Below are positions 1 through 7,547 of a stretch of DNA of 20,620 bases, piece after piece. Source of the stretch: Prolixibacteraceae bacterium. GTDB lineage: Bacteria; Bacteroidota; Bacteroidia; Bacteroidales; Prolixibacteraceae. Position 1 is the stretch's first letter. Every line of letters starts with the position of its first letter. Both the position numbers and the translations under genes were made by a program. Below the pieces are notes generated by a model that worked only from the letters and a program-made list of their open reading frames with translations, searched no databases and was not told where the DNA came from. Location of the stretch: contig JALOCD010000077.1 of NCBI GenBank assembly GCA_023228025.1, forward strand, positions 1-20,620. Reading direction: 5' to 3'.

Positions 1-19
1 TAAGGTTAAAACTACAAGC

Positions 20-3000
20 ATGGACACACCCAGTTTCAAAGAAGACCACATCAGCCAAATCCCGGCTCTGCAGATGCTGCAAAAGTTGGGCTATACCTAT
101 CTCAGTCCTGCAGAGGCAGACACCCTTCGGGGTGGCAAGACAAGTAATATTTTGTTGGATGATATTTTGAGGAAACAACTGAAAGAGATCAACTCAGACA
201 AACGAATCAGTTCAACAAAGTCAACCTACATCAGCGATGCCAATATTGAGAATGGCATTCGGGCTTTGAAAGAGCTCCCGATGAACGAGGGATACATTGC
301 TGCCTGCGAAACTGTTTACAACCTGATTACGCTGGGGAAAACTTTTGAACAGAGTGTGGATGGTGATAAAAAGAGTTTCACCCTGAACTACATTGACTGG
401 GAAGATTTAAAGAACAATGTTTTTCATGTGACCGAAGAATTCAGCGTGATGCGGAGCAACAGCAAGGAGCATTACCGTCCGGATTTGGTGCTGTTTGTGA
501 ATGGAATTCCGCTTTGCGTGATTGAATGCAAGCGGCCGGACATGAAAGAGCCTTTGGCACAGGCCATCAGCCAGCACCTGCGCAGTCAGCAGGAGGACGG
601 AATACGCAGTCTTTACGTCTATGCACAGATGGTCATGAGCATTGCCACGCAGGAAGCAGCCTATGGCACCAACGCGACACCTGAAAAATTCTGGGCCAAG
701 TGGGAAGAAAAATTCAACAACGAAGAGGAAGCTACAACATATAGAAATAATTTACAAGAGTTGAAAAATCAGTCCTTAAGTCTGGAGCAAAAAAACAGAC
801 TATTCGCGGATCGTTTCAGGTATGTACGGCAGTATTTTGATGATCTGGATTTGGAAAACATTTTGCCGACTGTTCAGGACAGTTATTTATACGGTTTATG
901 CAGACCCGAACGGCTGATGGATCTTATCTACAACTTCATCCTGTTCGACAACGGTGAAAAGAAAATTGCGCGATACCAGCAGTTTTTTGCCATCAAAAAA
1001 TCGATGTCGCGGATTCTTCAATCTACTGCCGGAAGGCGAACAGGCGGGGTAATCTGGCACACGCAGGGAAGCGGAAAATCCCTGACCATGGTGATGCTGG
1101 CTCAGGCAATTGCCATGGAGCCATCGATTCGAAATCCCAAAATAGTATTGGTAACCGACCGGACGGATCTGGATAATCAGATAACAGGTACCTTCCGGAA
1201 GTGCGGAATGTTTGTGGAGAATGCCACCACCGGTCAGCGATTGGTCGACCTGCTTGAGAGCAACAGTGATGCAGTGGTTACCACCATCATCAACAAGTTT
1301 GTGGCAGCCATGAAAAAAATCAGCAAGCCCTTGCAAAGTCACGATATTTTTGTCTTGGTGGACGAAGGGCACCGTACGCAGCATGGTACTTTCAACATCG
1401 AAATGCAGAAGACCCTGCCCAATGCCTGTTTTGTTGCCATGACCGGAACACCACTATTCAAAAGGGATAAAAACACGGCTGCAAAATTCGGGGGTATCAT
1501 TGATTCTTATACAGTCGACCAGGCAGTGAAAGACAAAGCCGTTGTGCCACTTTTGTATGAAGGAAGACTGGCAAGACAAACTGTGAATGCAAGTCCGCTG
1601 GATACCTTCTTTGAAATGGTCTCAGAGCCACTAACGGAACTTCAGAAGGCGGATTTCAAGAAAAAATTCAGTCGGGCGGATCAGTTGAACAGTGCGGAAC
1701 AGAAGATTTATGCCATTGCATGGGACATCAGCCGGCACTATCGCGACAACTGGCAAGGCACTCCATTCAAAGCACAGCTGGTTTGTGACAAAAAAATAAA
1801 CGCCATTCGTTACAAAGAATTTTTAGACGAAATAGGACTTGTAAGCAGTGAGGTTTTGATCTCTTCGCTGGACGAAAGAGAGGGTGAAGAGAGCGCTTAT
1901 GCCAAATCTACAGAGAGAGAGAATCGCTTCTGGAAAAAGATGATGGATGAACATGGAAATTCAAAATCATATGAGAAGAACATCATCAACCGATTTAAGA
2001 ACCAGAAAGACCCTGAAATCATCATTGTGGTAGATAAACTGCTTACCGGATTCGACGAACCAAAGAACACAGTTCTGTATCTAACCCGCAATTTGCAGGG
2101 GCATAAACTTTTGCAGGCCATTGCACGGGTCAACCGCATTTATCCTGATAAGGAATTCGGCTACATCATAGACTATTACGGGGTGATAGAGAACCTGGAT
2201 GATGCTTTGGAAATGTATTCTTCGTTCGAAGATTTCGACAATGAGGATCTTGAAGGAACGCTCACCAACATCAACGATGAAATAAAAAAATTACCGCAGA
2301 AACATTCCGAACTTTGGGATATTTTCAAAACAGTTACCAATAAAAGAGATGCCGAAGCTTATCAACTACTTCTTAGGGATGAAGCAATCCGGGTTCTATT
2401 TTACGATAAACTGGCCACTTTTGCAAAAGGATTAAAACTGGCTCTTTCATCGATTCAATTTTACAATCAGGTTGAAGAACAGACCATCAACCGTTACAAG
2501 GAAGATTTGACCATGTTCCTGAAATTGCGCTTGGCTGTTATTGAAAGGTATTCAGATATGATTGATTATAAGCAATATGAAGGGCAGATTCAGAAGCTGA
2601 TTGATACACACATCACTTCGGAGAAAGTGGAGACAATTACTGAGTTGGTGGATATTTTTGACAAAGAAAAGTTTCAGCAAGAGGTAGAAAATACAACAGG
2701 TAAAGCAGCCAAAGCAGACAAGATCGCCAGCAGAACTTCCAAACATATTTCGGAGAAAATGGAAGAAGATCCGGCCTTCTACAAAAAATTCTCACAAATG
2801 CTGAAAGAGTCCATAGCAGATTATGAAGCAAGAAGGATAAGCGAAGCTCAGTATCTAAGCAGGGTACTGGAAATAATGAACAATGTTTTAGCTCACACCG
2901 ACAGTGATATTCCTGAAGCATTGAAAGACAAAGATGTGGCAAAGGCATTTTACGGATTGAGTGTTGAATCGCTATTAGAGAAGGTGAAAGACGATTTGAC

Positions 3001-3247
3001 TCGAAAAAGCATTTCAACACAGGTTGCGCTGATAGTGGATGAATTTATTCAGCTTGCTGTATTAGACCACGGCAAACCGATTGTCGACTGGCAATACAAA
3101 ACCAATATTACCGGCAAACTTCAAATTGAAATCGGAGATTATCTGATTGATGAAGTGAGGGATAAGTATGCCGTCAACTTAACTTTTGGAGAGATTGACG
3201 AAATAGCCAACAAGTGCATCGAAGTTGCCAAAATACGTTACAAGTAA
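20..3247 (+). CDS. hsdR: Type I restriction endonuclease, R (HsdR) subunit
   Basis: This is the motor and nuclease subunit of a type I restriction-modification enzyme. With HsdM and HsdS it translocates and cleaves DNA lacking the host methylation pattern. The 1075-residue protein has the normal family length and order. An N-terminal PD-(D/E)xK nuclease has P154-D155 and E169-C-K171. A superfamily 2 helicase follows, with Walker A TQGSGKS (348-354), a DEGH box (448-451), motif III TGTP (475-478) and motif VI QAIARVNR (699-706). A helical C-terminal region of about 350 residues matches the usual HsdR tail. The opening MDTPSFKEDHISQIPALQ is characteristic and fixes the ATG start. The gene looks intact, with no frameshift. 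hsdM and hsdS are not in the window and should lie to the left; the TAA at bases 1-3 could end the preceding gene, but I cannot tell. A YgjP-type peptidase gene begins on its stop codon. Confidence 0.97.
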   Translation: MDTPSFKEDHISQIPALQMLQKLGYTYLSPAEADTLRGGKTSNILLDDILRKQLKEINSDKRISSTKSTYISDANIENGIRALKELPMNEGYIAACETVYNLITLGKTFEQSVDGDKKSFTLNYIDWEDLKNNVFHVTEEFSVMRSNSKEHYRPDLVLFVNGIPLCVIECKRPDMKEPLAQAISQHLRSQQEDGIRSLYVYAQMVMSIATQEAAYGTNATPEKFWAKWEEKFNNEEEATTYRNNLQELKNQSLSLEQKNRLFADRFRYVRQYFDDLDLENILPTVQDSYLYGLCRPERLMDLIYNFILFDNGEKKIARYQQFFAIKKSMSRILQSTAGRRTGGVIWHTQGSGKSLTMVMLAQAIAMEPSIRNPKIVLVTDRTDLDNQITGTFRKCGMFVENATTGQRLVDLLESNSDAVVTTIINKFVAAMKKISKPLQSHDIFVLVDEGHRTQHGTFNIEMQKTLPNACFVAMTGTPLFKRDKNTAAKFGGIIDSYTVDQAVKDKAVVPLLYEGRLARQTVNASPLDTFFEMVSEPLTELQKADFKKKFSRADQLNSAEQKIYAIAWDISRHYRDNWQGTPFKAQLVCDKKINAIRYKEFLDEIGLVSSEVLISSLDEREGEESAYAKSTERENRFWKKMMDEHGNSKSYEKNIINRFKNQKDPEIIIVVDKLLTGFDEPKNTVLYLTRNLQGHKLLQAIARVNRIYPDKEFGYIIDYYGVIENLDDALEMYSSFEDFDNEDLEGTLTNINDEIKKLPQKHSELWDIFKTVTNKRDAEAYQLLLRDEAIRVLFYDKLATFAKGLKLALSSIQFYNQVEEQTINRYKEDLTMFLKLRLAVIERYSDMIDYKQYEGQIQKLIDTHITSEKVETITELVDIFDKEKFQQEVENTTGKAAKADKIASRTSKHISEKMEEDPAFYKKFSQMLKESIADYEARRISEAQYLSRVLEIMNNVLAHTDSDIPEALKDKDVAKAFYGLSVESLLEKVKDDLTRKSISTQVALIVDEFIQLAVLDHGKPIVDWQYKTNITGKLQIEIGDYLIDEVRDKYAVNLTFGEIDEIANKCIEVAKIRYK

Positions 3248-3942
3248 TGGCTGAAAGTATTGAATTTGGTTCCAGACGAATTGAATTTCAGTTGGAATAT
3301 TCCGACCGCAAATCTCTTGGTATTACTGTAACACCTGATCTGGATGTTATGGTGAAGGCCCCCACCGACGCATCCATTGAAAAAGTAAAGGAAAAACTGA
3401 GGAAGAAGGCTCCCTGGATTATTCGGCAACAAAGCTTTTTCTTGGTATTTCATCCCAAAATGCCCGTCCGGAAATTTGTTGGTGGTGAAACCCATCTTTA
3501 CCTTGGGCGGCAGTACCGTTTGAAAATAAATATCAATGGTGATGAGAATGTGAAACTTAAAGGTAAATTCATTGAGGTGACTACCCCTGACAAAGCAAGA
3601 GCCAAACAATTGATAGCTGATTGGTATTTAAAAAATGCGAAGAAGAAGTTTTATGAAATAGCTGTTGAACTAATTGAAAAGTTCAAAAAGTACACAGCTG
3701 AACCCCATTCAATTGTTCTGAGAGAAATGCCCACCCGCTGGGGTAGCTGTACTACCAAAGGTAAGATCATCCTGAATCCGGAATTAATCAAAGCACCCAA
3801 AGGTTGCATTGAATATGTCATCATTCATGAGCTTTGCCATTTGGTACATCACGATCACACCCAAAAATTTCTAGATCTGCAAACCAAAGAGATGCCCGAC
3901 TGGGAAAAGTGGAAAATGAAATTGGAAAAACTTCTTGCCTGA
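3247..3942 (+). CDS. YgjP/DUF45-type (M48-like) zinc metallopeptidase, coupled to hsdR
   Basis: A predicted soluble zinc metallopeptidase of 231 residues in the YgjP/DUF45 family, often annotated as an M48-family or SprT-like protein. The gluzincin-like motif HELCH is at residues 194-198, and H204 in the following HHDH is the likely third zinc ligand. The family hallmark WGSC is at 165-168. The N-terminal half carries the beta-rich family region, including the conserved segment around PWIIRQQ. I chose the ATG at 3247 because its A is the last base of the hsdR TAA, giving a TAATG translational coupling. An in-frame ATG 33 bases upstream lies inside hsdR and adds a non-family peptide. Genes of this family are often seen next to type I restriction genes, but its role there is not established. 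There is no signal peptide, so it probably acts in the cytoplasm. The substrate is unknown. Confidence 0.9.
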   Translation: MAESIEFGSRRIEFQLEYSDRKSLGITVTPDLDVMVKAPTDASIEKVKEKLRKKAPWIIRQQSFFLVFHPKMPVRKFVGGETHLYLGRQYRLKININGDENVKLKGKFIEVTTPDKARAKQLIADWYLKNAKKKFYEIAVELIEKFKKYTAEPHSIVLREMPTRWGSCTTKGKIILNPELIKAPKGCIEYVIIHELCHLVHHDHTQKFLDLQTKEMPDWEKWKMKLEKLLA

Positions 3943-3995
3943 AAGTAAATGAAGCCAATGCCATGGACAAAATTTCAGAAGATTTGATCCATTCC

Positions 3996-4568
3996 TTATT
4001 TCTTTTCCAGCTTTTTCACAAATTCACTGTACTTCATGCTATCTACCATCAGCTCTCCGGCGAGAAACTGGTTTTCACGGATGTTTATTTTTAGGGTAAT
4101 GGTTCTTGTTGAGTCATTGATCGTTTCATTGAATTTTTTTTCTGCTTCCCTGGTGTTTACATCCGGAACATAATAGTTACTGAAAGGAAAGTTTAGCCTG
4201 AGAAAGCTGGAATCCTTGTTGTTCAGGAAAGCCCTTGCCTTCACCCAATCCCTGCTGGCAACAGGTTTTTCTTTTGTTACAGATTGTACCCTGGCAAAAC
4301 CTTGATTGTCTTTTTCAAAGGTGACAAAAACGCCCTGGTTGTTGTCCCATGCCTTTTTGTCGGCGACTTTAAACTTATTTGCTTCGAAACTGAGCCAAAC
4401 ATAATTCCCATTTAAGGATGCCCCTGCACGGTTGTGCCTGACTTTGAAGACAAACTCATTTCCGGTTTTAGCGATATCCGCCATCGTACTGATCATCCAT
4501 CCGGGAACAAAAAGTTGCGCCATGGCTACCACGGCAAATGCAACGTACAACAATTTATTGGGCTTCAT
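3996..4568 (-). CDS. GDYXXLXY-type membrane-anchored protein
   Basis: A 190-residue protein with one N-terminal hydrophobic segment (about residues 7-28), followed by a soluble domain expected outside the cytoplasmic membrane. It resembles the GDYXXLXY family: the signature appears as GNYVWLSF at residues 54-61, with Asp changed to Asn and the last Tyr to Phe. A C-terminal stretch (NIRENQFLAGELMVD) matches the usual family ending, in which a hydrophilic strand precedes a Gly-Glu pair. It starts 2 bases after the stop of the DUF2157 gene, so the two are almost certainly co-transcribed. In other bacteria these two families are habitually adjacent or fused, which supports both calls. The biochemical function is unknown. 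The gene is convergent with the hsdR operon, with 53 bases between the stops and no terminator visible. Confidence 0.8.
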   Translation of the reverse strand: MKPNKLLYVAFAVVAMAQLFVPGWMISTMADIAKTGNEFVFKVRHNRAGASLNGNYVWLSFEANKFKVADKKAWDNNQGVFVTFEKDNQGFARVQSVTKEKPVASRDWVKARAFLNNKDSSFLRLNFPFSNYYVPDVNTREAEKKFNETINDSTRTITLKINIRENQFLAGELMVDSMKYSEFVKKLEKK

Positions 4569-4570
4569 TT

Positions 4571-5854
4571 TTACTTTGTTTTTTTAAGCATCCACCAGTT
4601 GGCAATAAAAAATCCGATTCCTACCCCTACAAACAGAAAACCTTTGACGACATAGGTCAGATCAATATCAAAGGATCTACAGATCAGTAAAATCGTGATA
4701 ACGATCATGCCTGAATTCAAGGTACTGAGGTTATTTTTTCCTGCACCCTCCCTGATCATCATCACACCCGTCAGGAAAACGGCCAGATTGATCAGAAAGA
4801 CCGATGCCGTTGTAATAAATCCCATGGCAAAAATGAGCAGAAACAAAACCCAGGCAACCTCCATGATCCTGAGATCTGCAAGGCCGCGACTGCGGATTTC
4901 ATGGTACAGTATGCCTGAGGCAAGGGCAAACAACAAAATAAAGGCGATAAACTCCGGAGCAGTTGAAAGGGTCTCAAAAGGATGTGGTAGGGATGAAACT
5001 TTTTCCCAGCTCGATTTGAAAGACATCACAATCAGCGTAATGATGGATCCGAGTGTGCCGATGATCAGGTATCCGTTCTGCTCCGGAGTTCTGTTCCGGA
5101 AATAATTCCCTTTCCCGAGAAAATAGAATATTCCAAAAAGGGTGAAATAGACGGGAGGCATCAACTCCCCAAAATTGGTCACTACGGTTCCAAGATTTAA
5201 TGTCAGTACACCCGGTATGACCCAGTGGAGCAATTTTGTCAGCGGACTATCTGAAGCACTCCTGATCAGCCTGAAATAATGAGGAATGGGCACAAGGAAT
5301 AGAAGCCAGGTTAGATGATCGCTCAGCAAGGCATTTCCGTCAAAACGCACGGCAAAACTGTAAGAAAGGATTCCGATAAAATAGCCAATGGAGACCGTCG
5401 AAGAATTCATGATATAAACCAGAGGAACTGTCAGCAGCATCCAGGTGAAGATAAAGCTACTGGCATCGCCATTGATGTGGTAGATCTGACTGACCAATGA
5501 GATGTTGGCGCATACTGCAAAGAAAAGGATCAATGCCGTACTCTCAAGCCAGACTATCTTGTCAGGCTTTTTGTACAGCGCATAAACGCAGAGTAGCTGT
5601 GGAACAATCAGCAACAAAAAGGCACAGGCTGTTTTTACGCTCCGCGGAAGTTCTTCCCATTGATTGGCAACAATAAACAGCAGTCCAATACCGACCAATA
5701 ATGCGCCAAGGATACCAAAAAGCAGTAACTGCCTGCTTTTTTCACCTTGTGGGCTCCCCTGCTTTCTTTTGTAATAGTCTGAAATCTGAGTCGCTGTTTC
5801 GGATGTGATGACATTCGCACCCACAAGCTCATGGAGGTCGTAAAGAATACTCAT
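4571..5854 (-). CDS. DUF2157 polytopic membrane protein
   Basis: An integral membrane protein of 427 residues with about 12 hydrophobic segments. The soluble head of about 40 residues (MSILYDLHELVGANVITSET onward) is typical of DUF2157 proteins. The first membrane helix (LLLFGILGALLVGIGLLFIV) is followed by ANQWEELP, the usual family junction. The longest frame begins at a TTG at 5884, but I prefer the ATG at 5854. It gives the standard family N-terminus, and a TAAATTTG promoter-like element at 5893-5900 would put the transcription start almost on the TTG. The gene is upstream of, and nearly touching, the GDYXXLXY gene. The function is unknown; co-occurrence suggests the two make one membrane complex, which is an inference. 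The coding region is intact. Confidence 0.85.
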   Translation of the reverse strand: MSILYDLHELVGANVITSETATQISDYYKRKQGSPQGEKSRQLLLFGILGALLVGIGLLFIVANQWEELPRSVKTACAFLLLIVPQLLCVYALYKKPDKIVWLESTALILFFAVCANISLVSQIYHINGDASSFIFTWMLLTVPLVYIMNSSTVSIGYFIGILSYSFAVRFDGNALLSDHLTWLLFLVPIPHYFRLIRSASDSPLTKLLHWVIPGVLTLNLGTVVTNFGELMPPVYFTLFGIFYFLGKGNYFRNRTPEQNGYLIIGTLGSIITLIVMSFKSSWEKVSSLPHPFETLSTAPEFIAFILLFALASGILYHEIRSRGLADLRIMEVAWVLFLLIFAMGFITTASVFLINLAVFLTGVMMIREGAGKNNLSTLNSGMIVITILLICRSFDIDLTYVVKGFLFVGVGIGFFIANWWMLKKTK

Positions 5855-5892
5855 GGCATAGTGATTTAGGTAATTTGCAATCAAAACACCAT

Positions 5893-5900
5893 CAAATTTA
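5893..5900 (-). promoter_or_regulatory. Candidate -7 element for the DUF2157 operon
   Basis: On the minus strand this reads TAAATTTG, a perfect match to the Bacteroidetes -7 consensus TAnnTTTG, about 38 bases upstream of the preferred ATG. No TTG stands about 19 bases further upstream, so the -33 half is missing or diverged. The call rests on the -7 match and position only. Confidence 0.4.
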
Positions 5901-6053
5901 TAAAATAGATCAACGTAATGTTACCGGAGCTATTGCAATTATGTACGAATACTTCCATTCCCGGCAATAAATTGTCGAATTGGCAGTCAATCATTTAGCA
6001 AATAAATTCTAAAATTTGAAATTTGAGTCCTCCCTCCAGTGTGGAATTATCGA

Positions 6054-6977
6054 TTATTTCGTCACCAATGCCGCTTTGCAATAGGCCACACATTTTGCAA
6101 CCTCCTTCACTGCGTCGGATTCAGCGGGAACCGGATATTCCAACTCAATGTCGCAGGTAATCGGCCATTTGTTCTTCTGAATTAACTGAAGTATCTCCAC
6201 AACGGGTGTTTCCCCTTTCCCAAACGACTGATTCTTGTTGGGATCTGCAGCCTTGGGCCCGGTTTTGTCTTTGATATGAAGGCTTATGATGCGGTCATGT
6301 AGGCGCTCAATCAATCTGCATGGATTCAGGCCGGTTGCCCCAAAATAGTGGCCGGCATCTAAGTTCAGCCTCAGCATGGATCCAAGGGCCAATACTTTAT
6401 CGAAACTAAAGTTGGGATCACCGGGTTGACCATGATTGTGAAATATCACGTATAATTTGTGTTTTTCAGCAAATGGCTCCATTCGTTTGGCTGCCTCCTC
6501 CGAGATTTCCATGGTGAGGCCAACTGCCCCTACTGCTTTGCAGGCATTGAAAGCATAATCGATCTCTGCGTCCGACCAGCTTTTATCCCCCAACTTCAAG
6601 ATATTGATTTTAACTCCTTTGGATTTGAACAGCTTTTTAATCTCTTTGAACTTGTCCATCGATACGGTTGTGCGCCAGTTTCGTATGACAACCGGATCCT
6701 TGGAGGCGGGAATACCGGCAAAACGCTCGGCAACGTCCCCCATCAATTCGACTGAGCTTAAACCCGACTGAACCACATAGTTCAATACCGCGTTCAATGA
6801 CTGATCGGGCAAACTTCGGTAGCTGTAGGTGATGGTTCCTACCTGTACCCCGCCGAATTTGGAGCCTTTGTTGCTTGCAGCAAATGAACTTGGGTGAATC
6901 AGAACAATGGCAAATGCTATTATACCCAATGTTGTGAAAATAGAAGATAGATAATAATTTTTCAAAGAATTTTTCAT
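6054..6977 (-). CDS. Exported sugar phosphate isomerase/epimerase (xylose isomerase-like TIM barrel)
   Basis: A 307-residue TIM-barrel protein of the AP-endonuclease-2/xylose isomerase-like superfamily, preceded by an export signal. The hydrophobic segment at about residues 11-33 ends in a Ser-Phe-Ala-Ala region that could be cut by signal peptidase I. Likely metal-site residues appear in family order: E77 in VELMG, the HNH at 180-182, D207 in NLDAGH, H234 and K236 in SLHIKD, and the acidic pair in CDIELEY (E278, E280). The frame is open to a start at 7073, but the ATG at 6977 begins a clean signal peptide, while the upstream extension looks like non-coding sequence. The location is probably periplasmic. 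Related exported proteins in Bacteroidetes often sit with Gfo/Idh oxidoreductases and DUF1080 proteins in sugar catabolism, but no such neighbour is present here. The substrate is unknown. Confidence 0.85.
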   Translation of the reverse strand: MKNSLKNYYLSSIFTTLGIIAFAIVLIHPSSFAASNKGSKFGGVQVGTITYSYRSLPDQSLNAVLNYVVQSGLSSVELMGDVAERFAGIPASKDPVVIRNWRTTVSMDKFKEIKKLFKSKGVKINILKLGDKSWSDAEIDYAFNACKAVGAVGLTMEISEEAAKRMEPFAEKHKLYVIFHNHGQPGDPNFSFDKVLALGSMLRLNLDAGHYFGATGLNPCRLIERLHDRIISLHIKDKTGPKAADPNKNQSFGKGETPVVEILQLIQKNKWPITCDIELEYPVPAESDAVKEVAKCVAYCKAALVTK

Positions 6978-7191
6978 GGTGTTGATTATTAATAAATTTA
7001 AAACAGTAGTTAATTTCCAGGTTCCACAATGGAGATAACTGGCGGAGGAATTTATTGGTATGCAAGTTAACAAATTATCTTAATTTTCATTCGGACCAAT
7101 CTATCCTTGTGCTCAGCGACCAGAAAGAGTAGCCCTGAAATAATCCCAGCAAACCCTACTATAATTTCTTATATCGATTATATTATCACAA

Positions 7192-7275
7192 TTTAATTAT
7201 TGTATTTTGATAATTGTAATATAATAATTGCATTTTGATAATCCATATTTAATAATTACATTTGACAAATTTTAT
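7192..7275. repeat. Three AT-rich tandem units of 28 bp
   Basis: Three diverged copies of a unit with the core TAATTgcATTTTGATAAT run in tandem. The ATTTTG/ATTTG core starts at 7204, 7232 and 7260, exactly 28 bases apart. The third copy has lost one T and reads ATTTGACAAAT. There are no unique spacers, so it is not a CRISPR array. The block lies about 270 bases upstream of the ATPase start and could be a protein-binding array or simply slippage-prone sequence. Confidence 0.7.
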
Positions 7276-7338
7276 GACCATGGGATACCCATTAAGTAAC
7301 AAGAAGAAAATAATGTCATACTTTAAATCCTCATCATT

Positions 7339-7436
7339 TGACCTCCCCCAACCCCTCCAAGGGAGGGGAGTACTGCATGAATGTTGATCTGAACACGAAT
7401 CAAAAGTCTCCCCCTCGGGGAGATTTAGAGGGGTCA
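7339..7436. repeat. 98-bp REP-like element with two GC-rich hairpins
   Basis: The element begins TGACC and ends GGTCA, giving short terminal inverted repeats. Each arm folds into a 7-bp hairpin with a 3-base loop: CCCCTCC-AAG-GGAGGGG at 7352-7368 and TCTCCCC-CTC-GGGGAGA at 7407-7423. The two arms are also rough inverted copies of each other. The C/G-rich hairpins stand out sharply from the AT-rich surroundings. Similar CCCCTCC...GGAGGGG elements are scattered in many Bacteroidetes genomes. They resemble REP/BIME elements moved by RAYT transposases, or small MITEs; this classification is an inference. No transposase gene is nearby. Confidence 0.75.
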
Positions 7437-7547
7437 CATTTTGGAAAAGTGAGCCATTAATTCTTTCCCATTACTTAATTGCTACATCACTGGACTAAAT
7501 GCAATGATAATATTCCGTTTGGCCATTGAAAAACAAATTATAAACGC

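Larger units (their letters stand above)
6978..7547. other. 570-base non-coding region with two repeat structures
   Basis: No plausible gene is seen here. The stretch separates divergent genes (isomerase leftward, ATPase rightward), so it should hold both promoters, but I find no strong TTG/TAnnTTTG pair for either. It contains the 28-bp AT-rich tandem units and the 98-bp double-hairpin element listed separately. A 62-codon minus-strand frame across the hairpin element is a by-product of the repeat. Confidence 0.6.

Noticed and set aside
20..3942. A complete type I restriction-modification system
   Set aside because: Only the R subunit is inside the window; the M and S subunits cannot be confirmed.
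3834..4094. 86-codon plus-strand frame between the convergent genes
   Set aside because: It overlaps the end of the peptidase gene and the antisense of the GDYXXLXY gene, and shows no family-like sequence.
5855..5884. TTG start of the DUF2157 gene
   Set aside because: The ATG 30 bases downstream gives the usual family N-terminus, and the TTG would lie almost at the predicted transcription start.
7192..7275. CRISPR array
   Set aside because: Only three diverged units in direct tandem, no spacers, no cas genes in the window.
7249..7437. 62-codon minus-strand frame
   Set aside because: Its N-terminal half is the translated double-hairpin repeat (TPLPWRGWGR), a frequent artefact of such elements.
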